In this document: positions 35,973 through 46,114 of the stretch, piece after piece
How positions within the stretch are numbered: the stretch's first letter is position 1
How the letters are laid out: every line of letters begins with the position of its first letter
Origin: Candidatus Bandiella numerosa
GTDB lineage: Bacteria > Pseudomonadota > Alphaproteobacteria > Rickettsiales > Midichloriaceae
Length of the DNA stretch: 64,000 bases
Assembly: GCF_029981845.1 (NCBI RefSeq)
Contig: NZ_CP104164.1
Span: 496,001 to 560,000 of the forward strand
Direction of reading: 5' to 3'
Notes under the pieces: model-generated
The model's database searches: none
Told to the model about the DNA's origin: nothing
The model's input: the letters and a program-made list of their open reading frames with translations, nothing else
Program-made: the position numbers and the translations under genes

Positions 35973-37477
35973 TAATTTTTCTCTATTTCAATCTTTTTGA
36001 AAAAAATCTCTGGTTCATTTAAAACTGTCCCAGGATTAATGCAATGCGATTTTGAAACAGCATCAAAACTTCTTTGCTTAATTTTAAAATAGTCAAGTAT
36101 ATTCTCTGCAGTATGTGGAATAAACGGTTGAAGCAGCAAAGCAATAATTCTTATAACCTCTGATATAACATATAATACAGTACACATTCTTTTAAAATCA
36201 GTTGTTTTTAACTTCCAAGGAGCCTCTTCATCTATAAATACATTTGCATTGTTTGATAATACAATAATTACTTCCAACATTTGTTTTAAAGATTGCTCAT
36301 CTAGATAATTTCTTATTTTAAAAATTGCACCATAAGCATCAGTTAATAATTTACTATCCTTTTCATTAAATTCATCTGGTGTTGGAATTTTTTGTTCACA
36401 ATTTTTATATATCAAATTCACTGTTCTAAAAATTAAGTTACCAATCTTGTTCACTAATTCAGAATTTATTTTTTCAATAAAACTATCCTCTGAAAAATTT
36501 CCATCATTTCCGAAGGTTATTTCTCTTATTAAATAATACCTAAAATAATCTAGACCATATTTTTCAATAATATTATAAGGATCAATAACATTACCTAAAG
36601 ATTTTGATATTTTCTCACCGTTATTGGTCCACCAACCATGTGCAAAAATTCTTTTTGGAATTGGTAAATCTGCAGCCATAAGAAATGCCGGCCAATATAC
36701 CGTATGGAACCTCAATATATCCTTACCAACAACATGTAAATTTGCTGGCCAAAATGATGCTTTATTTTCATTTAATGCAGAAATATAATTAAATAATGCA
36801 TCAAGCCAGACATATATAACATGATTTTCATCATTTGGAACTTTTATTCCCCATTTAAATGATGTTCTTGAAACAGAAAGATCTTTGAGTCCAGATTTTA
36901 CAAAAGAAATGACTTCATTTTTTCTGCTTTCTGGATGTATGAAATCTGGATTATCTTTATAAAAATTCAGCAATTTTTGTTGAAAAGATTCTAATCTAAA
37001 AAAGTAACTTGATTCTTCTATCCATTCTACTGGAGCTCCTGAAGGAGCATTACCATTTACCAATTCAGATTCTAAAAAATAAGCTTCATCTCTAATAGAA
37101 TACCAACCTGAATATTTACCTAAATAAATTTGATTATTATTGATTAATTTTTGCCATACACTTTGCACAAAATTTTTATGCCTATTTTCCGTTGTTCTAA
37201 TAAAATCATCATTAGATAAATTTAGGTCCTTTGTTAGGTTAATAAAATTTTGAGCAATTTTATCAACATATTCCTGAGTTTGAATTGAATATTTTTGCGC
37301 AGATTTTTCGACTTTTTGCCCATGCTCATCAGTGCCAGTTAAGAATTTAACGTCATACCCATCCAATCTTTTGAATCTTGCTATTACATCAGATACAATA
37401 TTAGTATAAGCGTGCCCTATATGTGGTTTATCATTAACATAGTAAATAGGCGTTGTTATATAGAATTTTTTTTGCAT
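35972..37477 (-). CDS. metG: Methionyl-tRNA synthetase
   Basis: MetG charges tRNA-Met. Its 501 residues show class I synthetase signatures: TTPIYYVNDKPHIGHAYTNI at the start (the HIGH element) and KISKSLGNVIDPY (the KMSKS loop as KISKS). It is the short form without a C-terminal tRNA-binding dimerisation domain, and without zinc-knuckle Cys pairs in the connective peptide. sdhE follows with a one-base overlap; upstream is the LytM-like lipoprotein gene. Confidence 0.96.
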   Translation of the reverse strand: MQKKFYITTPIYYVNDKPHIGHAYTNIVSDVIARFKRLDGYDVKFLTGTDEHGQKVEKSAQKYSIQTQEYVDKIAQNFINLTKDLNLSNDDFIRTTENRHKNFVQSVWQKLINNNQIYLGKYSGWYSIRDEAYFLESELVNGNAPSGAPVEWIEESSYFFRLESFQQKLLNFYKDNPDFIHPESRKNEVISFVKSGLKDLSVSRTSFKWGIKVPNDENHVIYVWLDALFNYISALNENKASFWPANLHVVGKDILRFHTVYWPAFLMAADLPIPKRIFAHGWWTNNGEKISKSLGNVIDPYNIIEKYGLDYFRYYLIREITFGNDGNFSEDSFIEKINSELVNKIGNLIFRTVNLIYKNCEQKIPTPDEFNEKDSKLLTDAYGAIFKIRNYLDEQSLKQMLEVIIVLSNNANVFIDEEAPWKLKTTDFKRMCTVLYVISEVIRIIALLLQPFIPHTAENILDYFKIKQRSFDAVSKSHCINPGTVLNEPEIFFKKIEIEKN

Positions 37478-37494
37478 TAAATGTAATTTATGCT

Positions 37495-38493
37495 TTATTC
37501 GTCAGGGTTAATAGTACGATTACCCTTTTTTATTGAAAATTGCAGCTGAGGCCCATCTAAATTTGCTGAATTACCAACTGTAGCAATTTGAATTCCCTTA
37601 TTTACTATCTGGCCCTTTTTAACCAAAAATTTATCTAAGTTAGAATAAGCAGTCATATAGCCATTGTTATGCTTAAGTATAATCAAATTCCCGTATCCTT
37701 GCTGATTACCTAAATATGCCACTTCACCTCTTGAGGCTGCTTTAACTGGCTCACCTATTTCTGCAGCAATATTAATTCCTTCGTTAAACTTACCATTATG
37801 ATCTCCATAAGTTTTTATTACACGACCATTTATAGGCCACATAAAGTCTTCTGAATTAATAGGGTAATGATTCTTGAAAAACTTATTTATTTTTTCTGCT
37901 TTCGGAGCTACAAGGTAACTATCCTTCGCCGTTAATGCATTCAAATTACTATCTTGCTTTTTGTTTCCATCAACTTGATTATTATTTTGTACTTCCTCAA
38001 CATTTTCTTCATCATGAACTTTTGATGAATCAAAGTTAACATGCTTATATCCATCATGCTCTACAAATCCACTACCTGATTCAGAAATTACTATATAATC
38101 TCCAGCAAATATCTCTGAATCAACAGACAAACCATTTTTTTCAGCAAGTAAATTAAGATCAACATCATTAACCCTTGCTATACTTTCAAGGGTGTCATTT
38201 AATTTTATTAGATAATAATTGCCTATAGGAATCTTTATAATTGTTCCAGGCTTAATATTATCATATGAATCTAATGAATTTAATCGCTTAATTTCCTTAA
38301 TTGGTACGTGATATTCCTGAGCCATTTCACTGACAGATTGAACTGTTTGACTCTTCACAAAGCGATATTTTTCTTTTTTTCCAAAATAAATTGATTGGTT
38401 ATTTTCTATAATAGCAGTAGTATCAACCGAACTACATCCTGCTAGAAAACACACAAGAGAAAATCCAAGAAAATTACCAAATCCAGTTTTCAT
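37495..38493 (-). CDS. LysM/LytM lipoprotein with degenerate active site (NlpD-like)
   Basis: A 332-residue lipoprotein with a lipobox FLAGC near residue 19. Two LysM modules follow (VKSQTVQSVSEMAQEYHV and LIKLNDTLESIARVNDV), then a C-terminal M23/LytM fold. The zinc ligands are missing: the usual H-x-G-x-D is NEGIN and the usual H-x-H is QLQ (GPQLQFSI). This is the state seen in NlpD/EnvC-type proteins, which do not cut peptidoglycan but activate amidases. It lies 15 bases downstream of an M23 gene with intact ligands. The final residues stop at INPDE, slightly short for the family. Confidence 0.87.
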   Translation of the reverse strand: MKTGFGNFLGFSLVCFLAGCSSVDTTAIIENNQSIYFGKKEKYRFVKSQTVQSVSEMAQEYHVPIKEIKRLNSLDSYDNIKPGTIIKIPIGNYYLIKLNDTLESIARVNDVDLNLLAEKNGLSVDSEIFAGDYIVISESGSGFVEHDGYKHVNFDSSKVHDEENVEEVQNNNQVDGNKKQDSNLNALTAKDSYLVAPKAEKINKFFKNHYPINSEDFMWPINGRVIKTYGDHNGKFNEGINIAAEIGEPVKAASRGEVAYLGNQQGYGNLIILKHNNGYMTAYSNLDKFLVKKGQIVNKGIQIATVGNSANLDGPQLQFSIKKGNRTINPDE

Positions 38494-38508
38494 TTTATCC
38501 TATTACTT

Positions 38509-39870
38509 CTAATTATGATTATTTTTTGCTAACATAATTTTATTTTCTTTATGCAATGTACCATCTATTTTCTTTTTTTGATTATTAAAGGCAACTAATT
38601 TTTGTCCTTCAAGAGGGTTAGAAATCAAAGGTTTTACTTGTATAGGATTTATTGGTTTACCATATTTCCTAATTTCATAATGCAGATGAGCGCCGGTTGA
38701 ACTACCAGTACTACCAACATATCCAATCACCTGTCCTTGTTTTACAGCCATGCCTCTTTTTATTCCAGGCTTAAATCTGCTCATATGGGCATATAAAGTT
38801 GAGTATTGATTATTATGCTTTATTGCTAAATATTTACCATATCCCGCTCCATATCTCACAACTTGAACCACACCATTACCAGCTGCTAAAATAGGTGTTC
38901 CTGTTTTTGCAGCATAGTCGACCCCCTTATGTAATTTATTGCATTTTGCAATATGGTGGAACCTAATTCCAAACCCTGAAGAAATACGAGCTCGATTAAT
39001 AGGTTTACTTAGCATTGCACTTTTTAAATTCCTTCCATCAGCGTAATAATAGCTAATATTGCCTTTATTATCTTTATATTGGTACACTTCATATTTCTTA
39101 TTGTTGATGGATAAATATGCATAAAGTATATTTCCATCACTAACTTTTTTACCTTCTAAAGTTTCGTTATAATTAAATAGTATCTTAAATTCGCTATCAT
39201 TTTTAACATCTCTTTTAAAGTTAACCTCATTACTTAACATTTTAATATATTCCATAATAATTCCAGGAGATGCACCCTGAGATAACGCACTATTATACAG
39301 ACCATCTTTAGCATATCCCTTTACTAACTTGGATTTGCTATTAATGGTTTGTTTAAGAAGCTTTAAATCGTAATTATTTTTACTTTCATTATAAACCCCT
39401 TCAATAATTTTATTATCAATATGAATGGTTATATTATATGGCAAATAACCTACCTTGATTTTACTACCATCTTTAGAACTAAATAAGAATTTTATTTCCT
39501 GCCCAACACTTATACTCAGAACATTGTATAATTCATTAATTTGTTTTGATATAGAATAGGTATCAGATGAGTTAAATCCAACTTCAGATAATATCTTTAT
39601 CATACTATCTCCTTTTTGCACAATGTGCACATACTCATTGCTTAAGAATTGTGAACTGGATATAGTTTCAGTCTCATCTTCCGATTCTTCTTCCGTATCT
39701 CCACTATAATCAGTTTGGTTAAATGGAACATCAGCACTTATAGATTTTATGGTACCAGAAGAATCATTTTTAATGCTAAAAATAAAACTTACAACAATAT
39801 AAAAAATCGCAAAGCCGAATAAAAAAAAGTTAATTCTCTCAAGTCTCATTAAACCTAAAAAATAGCGCAT
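38509..39870 (-). CDS. M23 family metallopeptidase, putative active peptidoglycan endopeptidase
   Basis: A 453-residue membrane-anchored protein with one N-terminal helix (INFFLFGFAIFYIVVSFIFS). A LysM/OapA-like segment (YVHIVQKGDSMIKILSEVGF) and an intermediate beta domain follow. The C-terminal M23 domain has intact zinc ligands: HKGVDYAA, then STLYAHMS and GAHLHYEIRKYGKPINPIQ. It probably cuts peptide cross-links in the periplasm during growth or division. The adjacent degenerate LytM protein may act with it. Both genes are transcribed leftward ahead of metG. Confidence 0.9.
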   Translation of the reverse strand: MRYFLGLMRLERINFFLFGFAIFYIVVSFIFSIKNDSSGTIKSISADVPFNQTDYSGDTEEESEDETETISSSQFLSNEYVHIVQKGDSMIKILSEVGFNSSDTYSISKQINELYNVLSISVGQEIKFLFSSKDGSKIKVGYLPYNITIHIDNKIIEGVYNESKNNYDLKLLKQTINSKSKLVKGYAKDGLYNSALSQGASPGIIMEYIKMLSNEVNFKRDVKNDSEFKILFNYNETLEGKKVSDGNILYAYLSINNKKYEVYQYKDNKGNISYYYADGRNLKSAMLSKPINRARISSGFGIRFHHIAKCNKLHKGVDYAAKTGTPILAAGNGVVQVVRYGAGYGKYLAIKHNNQYSTLYAHMSRFKPGIKRGMAVKQGQVIGYVGSTGSSTGAHLHYEIRKYGKPINPIQVKPLISNPLEGQKLVAFNNQKKKIDGTLHKENKIMLAKNNHN

Positions 39871-40023
39871 TGAACCAGTTTATTTGATGAGTAGTATTAT
39901 AAGCATACAATTTAGAAATTTTCAAGAATTAATGTCAAAATCCATTAACACAATTCTAAATAATTTCCCTCACATTAGCTTTTCATGAGCTCTACAAACT
40001 ATATTTAATTTCCTATAGTATTT

Positions 40024-42219
40024 TTAATTTTGCATATATCTTGCCAATGAATGTAGCAATTTTAAACTATTTAATTGTGCCATTAAATTTTTAAGTTGAT
40101 TTATATCTGTTACCTCAATAATTACTGAGCATTCAAAAAAGTCCTCAAATTTGTTTGTAGTGGTGACATTAATCATATTGATCTTCAAATCAAATATACA
40201 ATTAACTACCTCTCTCAAACTACCTATCTTATTTGATATAAGTAAAATAAGTTTAGAATGATAAAATTTGTCATTTGAATATTTCCAATTAAAATGGCTT
40301 ATTTGGTAATCACGCTCGTAATAAGTTTTAATTTTATTGCAATTTGCCCTATGAATACCATACCCTTTATCTTTATCTAAAAATTCAATTGCTTCTTCTC
40401 CATTCACAGGATAACAGCAATCAGCAAAGTGTAAATTTATGTCTTTTTTTACTACATTACTTAGGCTATACTTATAGCTCCTTTGTATTTTTCTTTTCAA
40501 ATTGATGAAAAATTTAATTATATTATAACTCCTTTTTAGATCGGGATAAGAGGCCTTGACTATATCCTTTATCTCAAGTTTATCTTGACCTATTAATAAA
40601 AAAAGCTCATTTAAATCTCGACATTTTATCAACCCATTAGTTGGTATTATTATTTTGGATTTATCAAATTTAATATTATGTCTATCAAGATAATTTCTAT
40701 AATTTGCCTTTCCAACTTCAATAAATCGAGTTTTTTGAATATCATTAATATATTTCTTCAATTGCGTCTTTGCTTTGCCAGTATTCAAAATCTCTAACCA
40801 CAATTCTGAGGCCTTATTTTTTTTAGCGCAAATAATTTCTATCTGATCTCCATTTTCCAATTCATATATAATGGGTACAGTTTCTTTATTAACAATTGCA
40901 CCAACGCATTTAAGTCCTACATCAGAGTTTATATAAAATGCAAAATCCAAAGCTGTTGCACCTTTAGGTAGAACTACTAATCCACCTTTTGGAGTAAAGC
41001 AATATACTTGATGATAATGTATTTCTAATCTGGAATACTCCAATACTTCATTTGGGCTATTAGAATCCTTTACTATAGATAACATCTCACTAATCCATGC
41101 GAAACGTTCCTCTTTTTCATTATCATTAAGCTGTAGTTGTTTATATTGCCAATGAGCCGCAACACCAAATTCAGCAATCTTATGCATTTCCTTGGTCCTT
41201 ATCTGAATTTCAATTCTATAATTCTGAGGACCTATAATAATCGAATGCAATGACTTATAACCGTTGATTTTGGGAGTACTTATATAATCTTTGAATCCAC
41301 CATGTACCATATGATAATTACTATGAATGGCACATAATGCTGCATAACAATTTTTATCATTCTCAACTATTATTCTAAATGCAAAAACATCTGATAAATT
41401 TTCAAATGATAATTTTTTATTTTGAATTTTTCTCCAAATTGAGCATAGCTTTTTCTCTCTGCCCGTTATATCAACAAGACCAATATCGGGGTCAGCTAAA
41501 ATACCTTTTAGCTCATTAATAATTTCCTGTACTAAACTTTTACCATCCTTTCTAATAAAATTTAATTGACGTTCTATATTCAATTTATCCCTAGGATAAA
41601 GTTCTGCAAAAGCTAAATCTTGTAGTTCATTTTTAAAACTATGAATACCAATTCTTTCAGCTAAAGCAGAATGAATATCCATAGTTTCGGTAGCAATTTT
41701 CCTTCTTTTATTTGCGTCTTTAATGCAATGAAGAGTTCTCATATTATGTAATCTATCTGCAAGTTTTACTATTAGCACTCTAATATCTTTCGAAACAGCA
41801 CATATGAGATTTCTATAATCTTCAACTTCCTTTTCTTCTGAATTTAAAACAACATTCCTTGATTCTATAGTTGTAAGCTTAGATATGCCCTGAACCATAC
41901 TTGCTATTTTTTCATCAAAACTATTTTTTATTTCATTATACGTTAGTGAAGTATCCTCAATAGTATCATGTAAAAGAGCAGTAACAATTGTTGCTGTATC
42001 CATATTTAAATCAGCCACTATCTTTGCAACCTCTAAAGGATGTGTTATATATGGCTCATTAGATGCTCTATATTGTCCTTCATGAGCTTTATATGCAATT
42101 TTGAAAGCTTTGTTAACAGCGACTGTATCAATGCTAGAATTGTCTTTTATTTTATTAAGCAATTCATTAAAGGAAACTCGCACTTCTTCACTCCAGACTT
42201 TTCTTACCACTCCGCTCAT
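40024..42219 (-). CDS. spoT: Long RelA/SpoT bifunctional (p)ppGpp synthetase/hydrolase
   Basis: A full-length 731-residue Rel/SpoT protein. The N-terminal HD hydrolase domain has ALLHDTIEDTSL and VKLADRLHNMRTL. The synthetase domain has FAFRIIVENDKNCYAAL, FKDYISTPKINGYKSLHSII and EIQIRTKEMHKIAEFGVAAH. TGS (VVLPKGATALDFAFYIN), helical, zinc-finger-like (DCCYPVNGEEAIEF) and C-terminal ACT domains follow. Both catalytic domains look intact, so it should make and degrade (p)ppGpp. Many strictly intracellular relatives keep only fragments. It is transcribed divergently from thyX. Confidence 0.95.
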   Translation of the reverse strand: MSGVVRKVWSEEVRVSFNELLNKIKDNSSIDTVAVNKAFKIAYKAHEGQYRASNEPYITHPLEVAKIVADLNMDTATIVTALLHDTIEDTSLTYNEIKNSFDEKIASMVQGISKLTTIESRNVVLNSEEKEVEDYRNLICAVSKDIRVLIVKLADRLHNMRTLHCIKDANKRRKIATETMDIHSALAERIGIHSFKNELQDLAFAELYPRDKLNIERQLNFIRKDGKSLVQEIINELKGILADPDIGLVDITGREKKLCSIWRKIQNKKLSFENLSDVFAFRIIVENDKNCYAALCAIHSNYHMVHGGFKDYISTPKINGYKSLHSIIIGPQNYRIEIQIRTKEMHKIAEFGVAAHWQYKQLQLNDNEKEERFAWISEMLSIVKDSNSPNEVLEYSRLEIHYHQVYCFTPKGGLVVLPKGATALDFAFYINSDVGLKCVGAIVNKETVPIIYELENGDQIEIICAKKNKASELWLEILNTGKAKTQLKKYINDIQKTRFIEVGKANYRNYLDRHNIKFDKSKIIIPTNGLIKCRDLNELFLLIGQDKLEIKDIVKASYPDLKRSYNIIKFFINLKRKIQRSYKYSLSNVVKKDINLHFADCCYPVNGEEAIEFLDKDKGYGIHRANCNKIKTYYERDYQISHFNWKYSNDKFYHSKLILLISNKIGSLREVVNCIFDLKINMINVTTTNKFEDFFECSVIIEVTDINQLKNLMAQLNSLKLLHSLARYMQN

Positions 42220-42321
42220 TTTGGTTTAATTAATTTTATTTTCATTTATAATGTAAAAAGGAATCTAATTTTAAATAGATTTTATTTTTTAAATCAAGCT
42301 TAAAAAAATAAAAACAGAGTT

Positions 42322-43263
42322 ATGGAATCAAAAATTAATGACAAAAAAGAGATTAAGAATTTACAAGAGCAAAAATTTACTACAAAAAGAGCTACCGTCG
42401 AACAATTAGAGGAAATATTATACGAGCCAATTAAAGTTCTCGATCATGGATTTATAAGAGTAGTTGACTATATGGGAGATGATTCTGCAATAGTCCAAGC
42501 AGCAAGAGTCTCATATGGTAAAGGAACAAAGATGCTAAGCCAAGATAAAGGCCTGATAAATTACTTAATGAGACACTATCATACTACTCCCTTTGAAATG
42601 TGTGAAATAAAATTGCATGTTAAGTTGCCAATATTCATAGCTAGACAGTGGATAAGGCATAGAACAGCAAATGTTAACGAATATTCGGCTAGATATTCAA
42701 TTTTAGATAAAGAATTTTATCTACCTGACCCTCAAAATATTGAAATCCAGTCGCAATCAAATAAACAAGGACGAGAAGGTACATTAGATCCAAGTCAAGC
42801 GCAAAGAGTTTTAGATATAATTAGGGATGACTCTTTAAGATGCTACGATAATTACATGGAACTATTGAATTTAAATGAAAAAACTGGGGAAATAAATGAT
42901 CCGAATAAAGAAGGTATAGCCAGAGAATTAGCTAGGATGAATTTAACATTGAATTATTATACACAGTGGTACTGGAAAATAGATTTGAACAATTTGTTGC
43001 ACTTTTTAAGATTAAGAGCTGATTCGCATGCACAGTATGAAATTAGGGAATATTCTAACGTAATTCTTGATATAGTTTCAAAATGGGTGCCGCTTACGTA
43101 TGAAGCATTTATAAATTATAGAAAAGACTCTATTAATCTCTCAAAAACAGCAGTAGAAACTATAAAGAGGATGCTAAAAGGTGAAAAATTATCTCAAGAA
43201 AGTAGTGGAATGTCTAAAAGAGAGTGGTCTGAATTTTGCGATGCGTTCTTAAATCAAAAATAA
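42322..43263 (+). CDS. thyX: Flavin-dependent thymidylate synthase
   Basis: ThyX makes dTMP from dUMP using FAD, NADPH and methylene-THF, and is unrelated to ThyA. The signature R-H-R-x7-S is clear in [38 protein letters not shown] precedes it, and [15 protein letters not shown] is the dUMP/FAD-binding end. The 313 residues are typical of alphaproteobacteria. It works downstream of Dut (14.3 kb) and alongside the folate enzyme at 18.2 kb. Confidence 0.96.
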   Translation: MESKINDKKEIKNLQEQKFTTKRATVEQLEEILYEPIKVLDHGFIRVVDYMGDDSAIVQAARVSYGKGTKMLSQDKGLINYLMRHYHTTPFEMCEIKLHVKLPIFIARQWIRHRTANVNEYSARYSILDKEFYLPDPQNIEIQSQSNKQGREGTLDPSQAQRVLDIIRDDSLRCYDNYMELLNLNEKTGEINDPNKEGIARELARMNLTLNYYTQWYWKIDLNNLLHFLRLRADSHAQYEIREYSNVILDIVSKWVPLTYEAFINYRKDSINLSKTAVETIKRMLKGEKLSQESSGMSKREWSEFCDAFLNQK

Positions 43264-43364
43264 ACTGCTACCCTTTTTGATGCATGTCAATATCCAAAAA
43301 AATATGGAATAATCTACTAAATTAATCTAGTATGTGTTTTTTTTAATTATGCTTACGTTAAATC

Positions 43365-44303
43365 ATGAAGGTAGCTTTTTTATTTCCAGGACAAGGTTCT
43401 CAATTTATAGGAATGGGCAAGGAATTATATGAAAATTTCAACGAAGCAAAAGAAGTTTTTGAAACTGTAAATGATGCTTTAAACCAAAAATTGACCAAAA
43501 TTATTTTTGATGGCGATGACGAAGATTTAAAAATTACAAGTAATACTCAACCTGCAATTATGGCAACCTCAGTTGCAGTTTTCAGGGTTCTCAGTTCACT
43601 TTCAAATAAAAATATCACAGAATTATGCTCTATCTCTGCAGGTCATTCTCTTGGAGAATATAGTGCTCTATGTATTGCAGAAACACTAAAATTAAGTGAT
43701 ACAGCAAAAATATTGAGAGCAAGAGGAAATGCAATGCAAAAAGCAGTACCTGCTGGAGAGGGAGCTATGTATGCATTGATTGGTGGAGACGAAGTTGCAG
43801 CAGAAAAAATTTGTTCAATATTATCGAAAAACGGTATTTGTGAAATTGCCAATGACAATGGTGGGGGGCAGATAATACTTAGTGGTAGCAAACAGGCCTT
43901 TGAAAAAATCAATGATTTAGCAAAAGATTTTGGCATTAGAAAGGCAATACCTCTTCCAGTGAGCGCTCCTTTTCATTGCAGCTTAATGAAGGAAGCAACC
44001 TCGATTATGAAAGAGGTACTGGAAGAATATCATTTTCAACCTCCAAAAATTGATATAATTGCAAATTACTCTGCAACACTTTATAAGTTAGACAGTAATA
44101 TAAGGGATTCATTAGTAAAGCAAATTGAAGGCAAAGTTAGGTGGCGTGAAACAATTGCTAAAATGTATCAGGAAAAAGGGGTTAGAAAATTTGTTGAAAT
44201 TGGACCTGGAAAAGTTTTATCAAATCTTATCAAACGAGATTATCCAGATGTAGAGATTCATAGTATTGAATCGCCATCGGACATTGAAAATTATTTAAAA
44301 TAG
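43365..44303 (+). CDS. fabD: Malonyl-CoA-acyl carrier protein transacylase
   Basis: FabD loads malonate onto acyl carrier protein for fatty acid synthesis. The 312 residues begin FLFPGQGSQFIGMGKELYEN, carry the nucleophile motif GHSLGEYSAL with the catalytic Ser, and PVSAPFHCSLM with the catalytic His. The C-terminus (EIGPGKVLSNLIKR) is typical. It starts a short operon with fabG and zapE. Confidence 0.96.
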   Translation: MKVAFLFPGQGSQFIGMGKELYENFNEAKEVFETVNDALNQKLTKIIFDGDDEDLKITSNTQPAIMATSVAVFRVLSSLSNKNITELCSISAGHSLGEYSALCIAETLKLSDTAKILRARGNAMQKAVPAGEGAMYALIGGDEVAAEKICSILSKNGICEIANDNGGGQIILSGSKQAFEKINDLAKDFGIRKAIPLPVSAPFHCSLMKEATSIMKEVLEEYHFQPPKIDIIANYSATLYKLDSNIRDSLVKQIEGKVRWRETIAKMYQEKGVRKFVEIGPGKVLSNLIKRDYPDVEIHSIESPSDIENYLK

Positions 44304-44312
44304 GAGGAGTGA

Positions 44313-45050
44313 ATGTTTAATTTAACAGGTAAGCTTGCTTTAGTTACTGGTGCAACAGGGGGTATTGGGCAGTCTATTGTGAAAGCATTAGCAAATCAGG
44401 GAGCTAAAGTTATCATGGTTGGCAGAAATGAAGAAAAATTGCAAAATTTAAAGCAGGAATTGAGTGATAAAGTATATTCACTTATTTGTGATTTTAATGA
44501 TGATTCACAAATTAATTCTTTAATTGAAAATGCAGAAAAACAATTTGGTAATATCGATATTTTAGTATGTAATGCCGGCATTACAAAAGATAATTTGGCA
44601 CTTAGAATCAAAGATGAAGACTGGGACATAGTCATTCAAATGAACCTAACCTCAACTTTTAAATTAAACAGAGCAGCTATTAAATCTATGATGAAAAGAA
44701 GGTACGGCAGAATTATTAACATTTCATCTGTGATTGGCTTAAGTGGAAATGCCGGTCAGTCTAATTATGCCGCAAGTAAAGCTGGGATAATTGCAATGTC
44801 AAAATCAATTGCAAAAGAGGTTGCATCCAGAGGTATAACAATCAATTGCGTTGCTCCAGGCTATATTGATACCCCTATGACAGAAGTTTTAGGTGAGGAT
44901 ATAAAAAATTCTATAATTGCACATATTCCTACAGGTAGGATTGGAACACCTCAAGACGTGGCAAATGCAGTTTTATTCCTTGCATCTGATGAAAGCTCAT
45001 ACGTCACTGGTCATACCCTAAGCGTTAACGGTGGAATGTTAATGCAATAA
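44313..45050 (+). CDS. fabG: 3-oxoacyl-[acyl-carrier-protein] reductase
   Basis: FabG is the NADPH-dependent ketoreductase of fatty acid elongation. It has 245 residues. ALVTGATGGIGQSIVKALA is the cofactor Rossmann motif, NAG at CNAGITKDNLALR is conserved, and INISSVIGLSGNAGQSNYAA then SKAG holds the Ser and Y-x3-K active site. GGAGGAG precedes the ATG. It starts 9 bp after fabD. acpP, the usual next gene in alphaproteobacteria, is replaced here by zapE, whose ATG overlaps the stop by one base. Confidence 0.96.
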   Translation: MFNLTGKLALVTGATGGIGQSIVKALANQGAKVIMVGRNEEKLQNLKQELSDKVYSLICDFNDDSQINSLIENAEKQFGNIDILVCNAGITKDNLALRIKDEDWDIVIQMNLTSTFKLNRAAIKSMMKRRYGRIINISSVIGLSGNAGQSNYAASKAGIIAMSKSIAKEVASRGITINCVAPGYIDTPMTEVLGEDIKNSIIAHIPTGRIGTPQDVANAVLFLASDESSYVTGHTLSVNGGMLMQ

Positions 45051-46114
45051 TGCTACAAGATGTTTATGAAAAATATATCTCAGCTAATGGGTATAAAAAA
45101 GATGCCAGTCAATTAGCATTAATTAATTTACTTGCTGATTATAGCTCCCAAATCGAAGATTCAGAAAATTTAATCAGCAGGCTATTTAACAGAAAAAAAT
45201 CCAAAAAACATGGTGTTTATTTATGGGGGAAAGTTGGGAGAGGAAAAACTTTCATCCTCAATATGTTCTATAATAATCTAAAAATTAATAATAAATTCAG
45301 GCAACATTTTCACGAATTTATATTGGATTGCCATGAAAAAATAAACAATCTAAATCAGCAAAAAAATGTTGATGATAAAGTCGCTAGAATTGCCAAAGAT
45401 ATTTCACAAAAATTTAAAATTCTATATTTAGATGAGTTTCAAATAAATAATATTGCAGATGCAATGCTACTATCAAAAATTTTCACAGAATTAATTGCCA
45501 GTGGCACTTATATATTTTTCACATCAAATTCCAGGCCTGAAGAAATTTATAAACATGGGCTTAAAAGAGAATACATATACCCCTTCATTGAGTTAATTAA
45601 GGAAAAAATTGAGATTTTTAATCTAGATGCCGAGGTAGATTTCAGAATGGAAAAACTAAAGGAATTTAAATTATTCATGCATCCTTATAATCAACAAAAA
45701 TTTCAATCACTAATTGATAATTTCCTCGATGTTAAGGATTATATACAAACAAAAATTCAAATATCAGAAAATAGATATTTATACATCAACAGAAGTGCTG
45801 GCAAAATTGCAAGATTTACATTTAATGAATTATGCGTAGAAAATTTAGGGTCAAGTGATTATATAGCTTTATGTAAGCATTTTACCATATTAATAATCGA
45901 AAATATTCCGCAGTTAAAATTTGATAATCACAATGAAGCATTAAGATTTATTACTTTGATCGATTGCATGTATGATAATAAAATTATTGGCATCTTTTCT
46001 GCAGAAACCGAATTAGATATGCTATATATTGGAAAAATCCACAGAGCTGAATTTGATAGAACCATTTCCAGGATATATGAAATGCAATCAAACAAATACC
46101 TAAATATAGCATAA
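45050..46114 (+). CDS. zapE: Cell division protein ZapE (AFG1-like ATPase)
   Basis: A 354-residue AAA-type ATPase of the AFG1/ZapE family. Walker A is GVYLWGKVGRGKTFILNMFY, Walker B is ILYLDEFQI, and FFTSNSRPEEIYKHGLKREY is the sensor/arginine region specific to the family. ZapE modulates FtsZ in E. coli, and mitochondrial homologues act in protein quality control. It is translationally coupled to fabG. Its last codons (…NIA, TAA) coincide with the left arm of palindromic repeat copy B, so the repeat may have supplied the present C-terminus. Confidence 0.93.
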   Translation: MLQDVYEKYISANGYKKDASQLALINLLADYSSQIEDSENLISRLFNRKKSKKHGVYLWGKVGRGKTFILNMFYNNLKINNKFRQHFHEFILDCHEKINNLNQQKNVDDKVARIAKDISQKFKILYLDEFQINNIADAMLLSKIFTELIASGTYIFFTSNSRPEEIYKHGLKREYIYPFIELIKEKIEIFNLDAEVDFRMEKLKEFKLFMHPYNQQKFQSLIDNFLDVKDYIQTKIQISENRYLYINRSAGKIARFTFNELCVENLGSSDYIALCKHFTILIIENIPQLKFDNHNEALRFITLIDCMYDNKIIGIFSAETELDMLYIGKIHRAEFDRTISRIYEMQSNKYLNIA

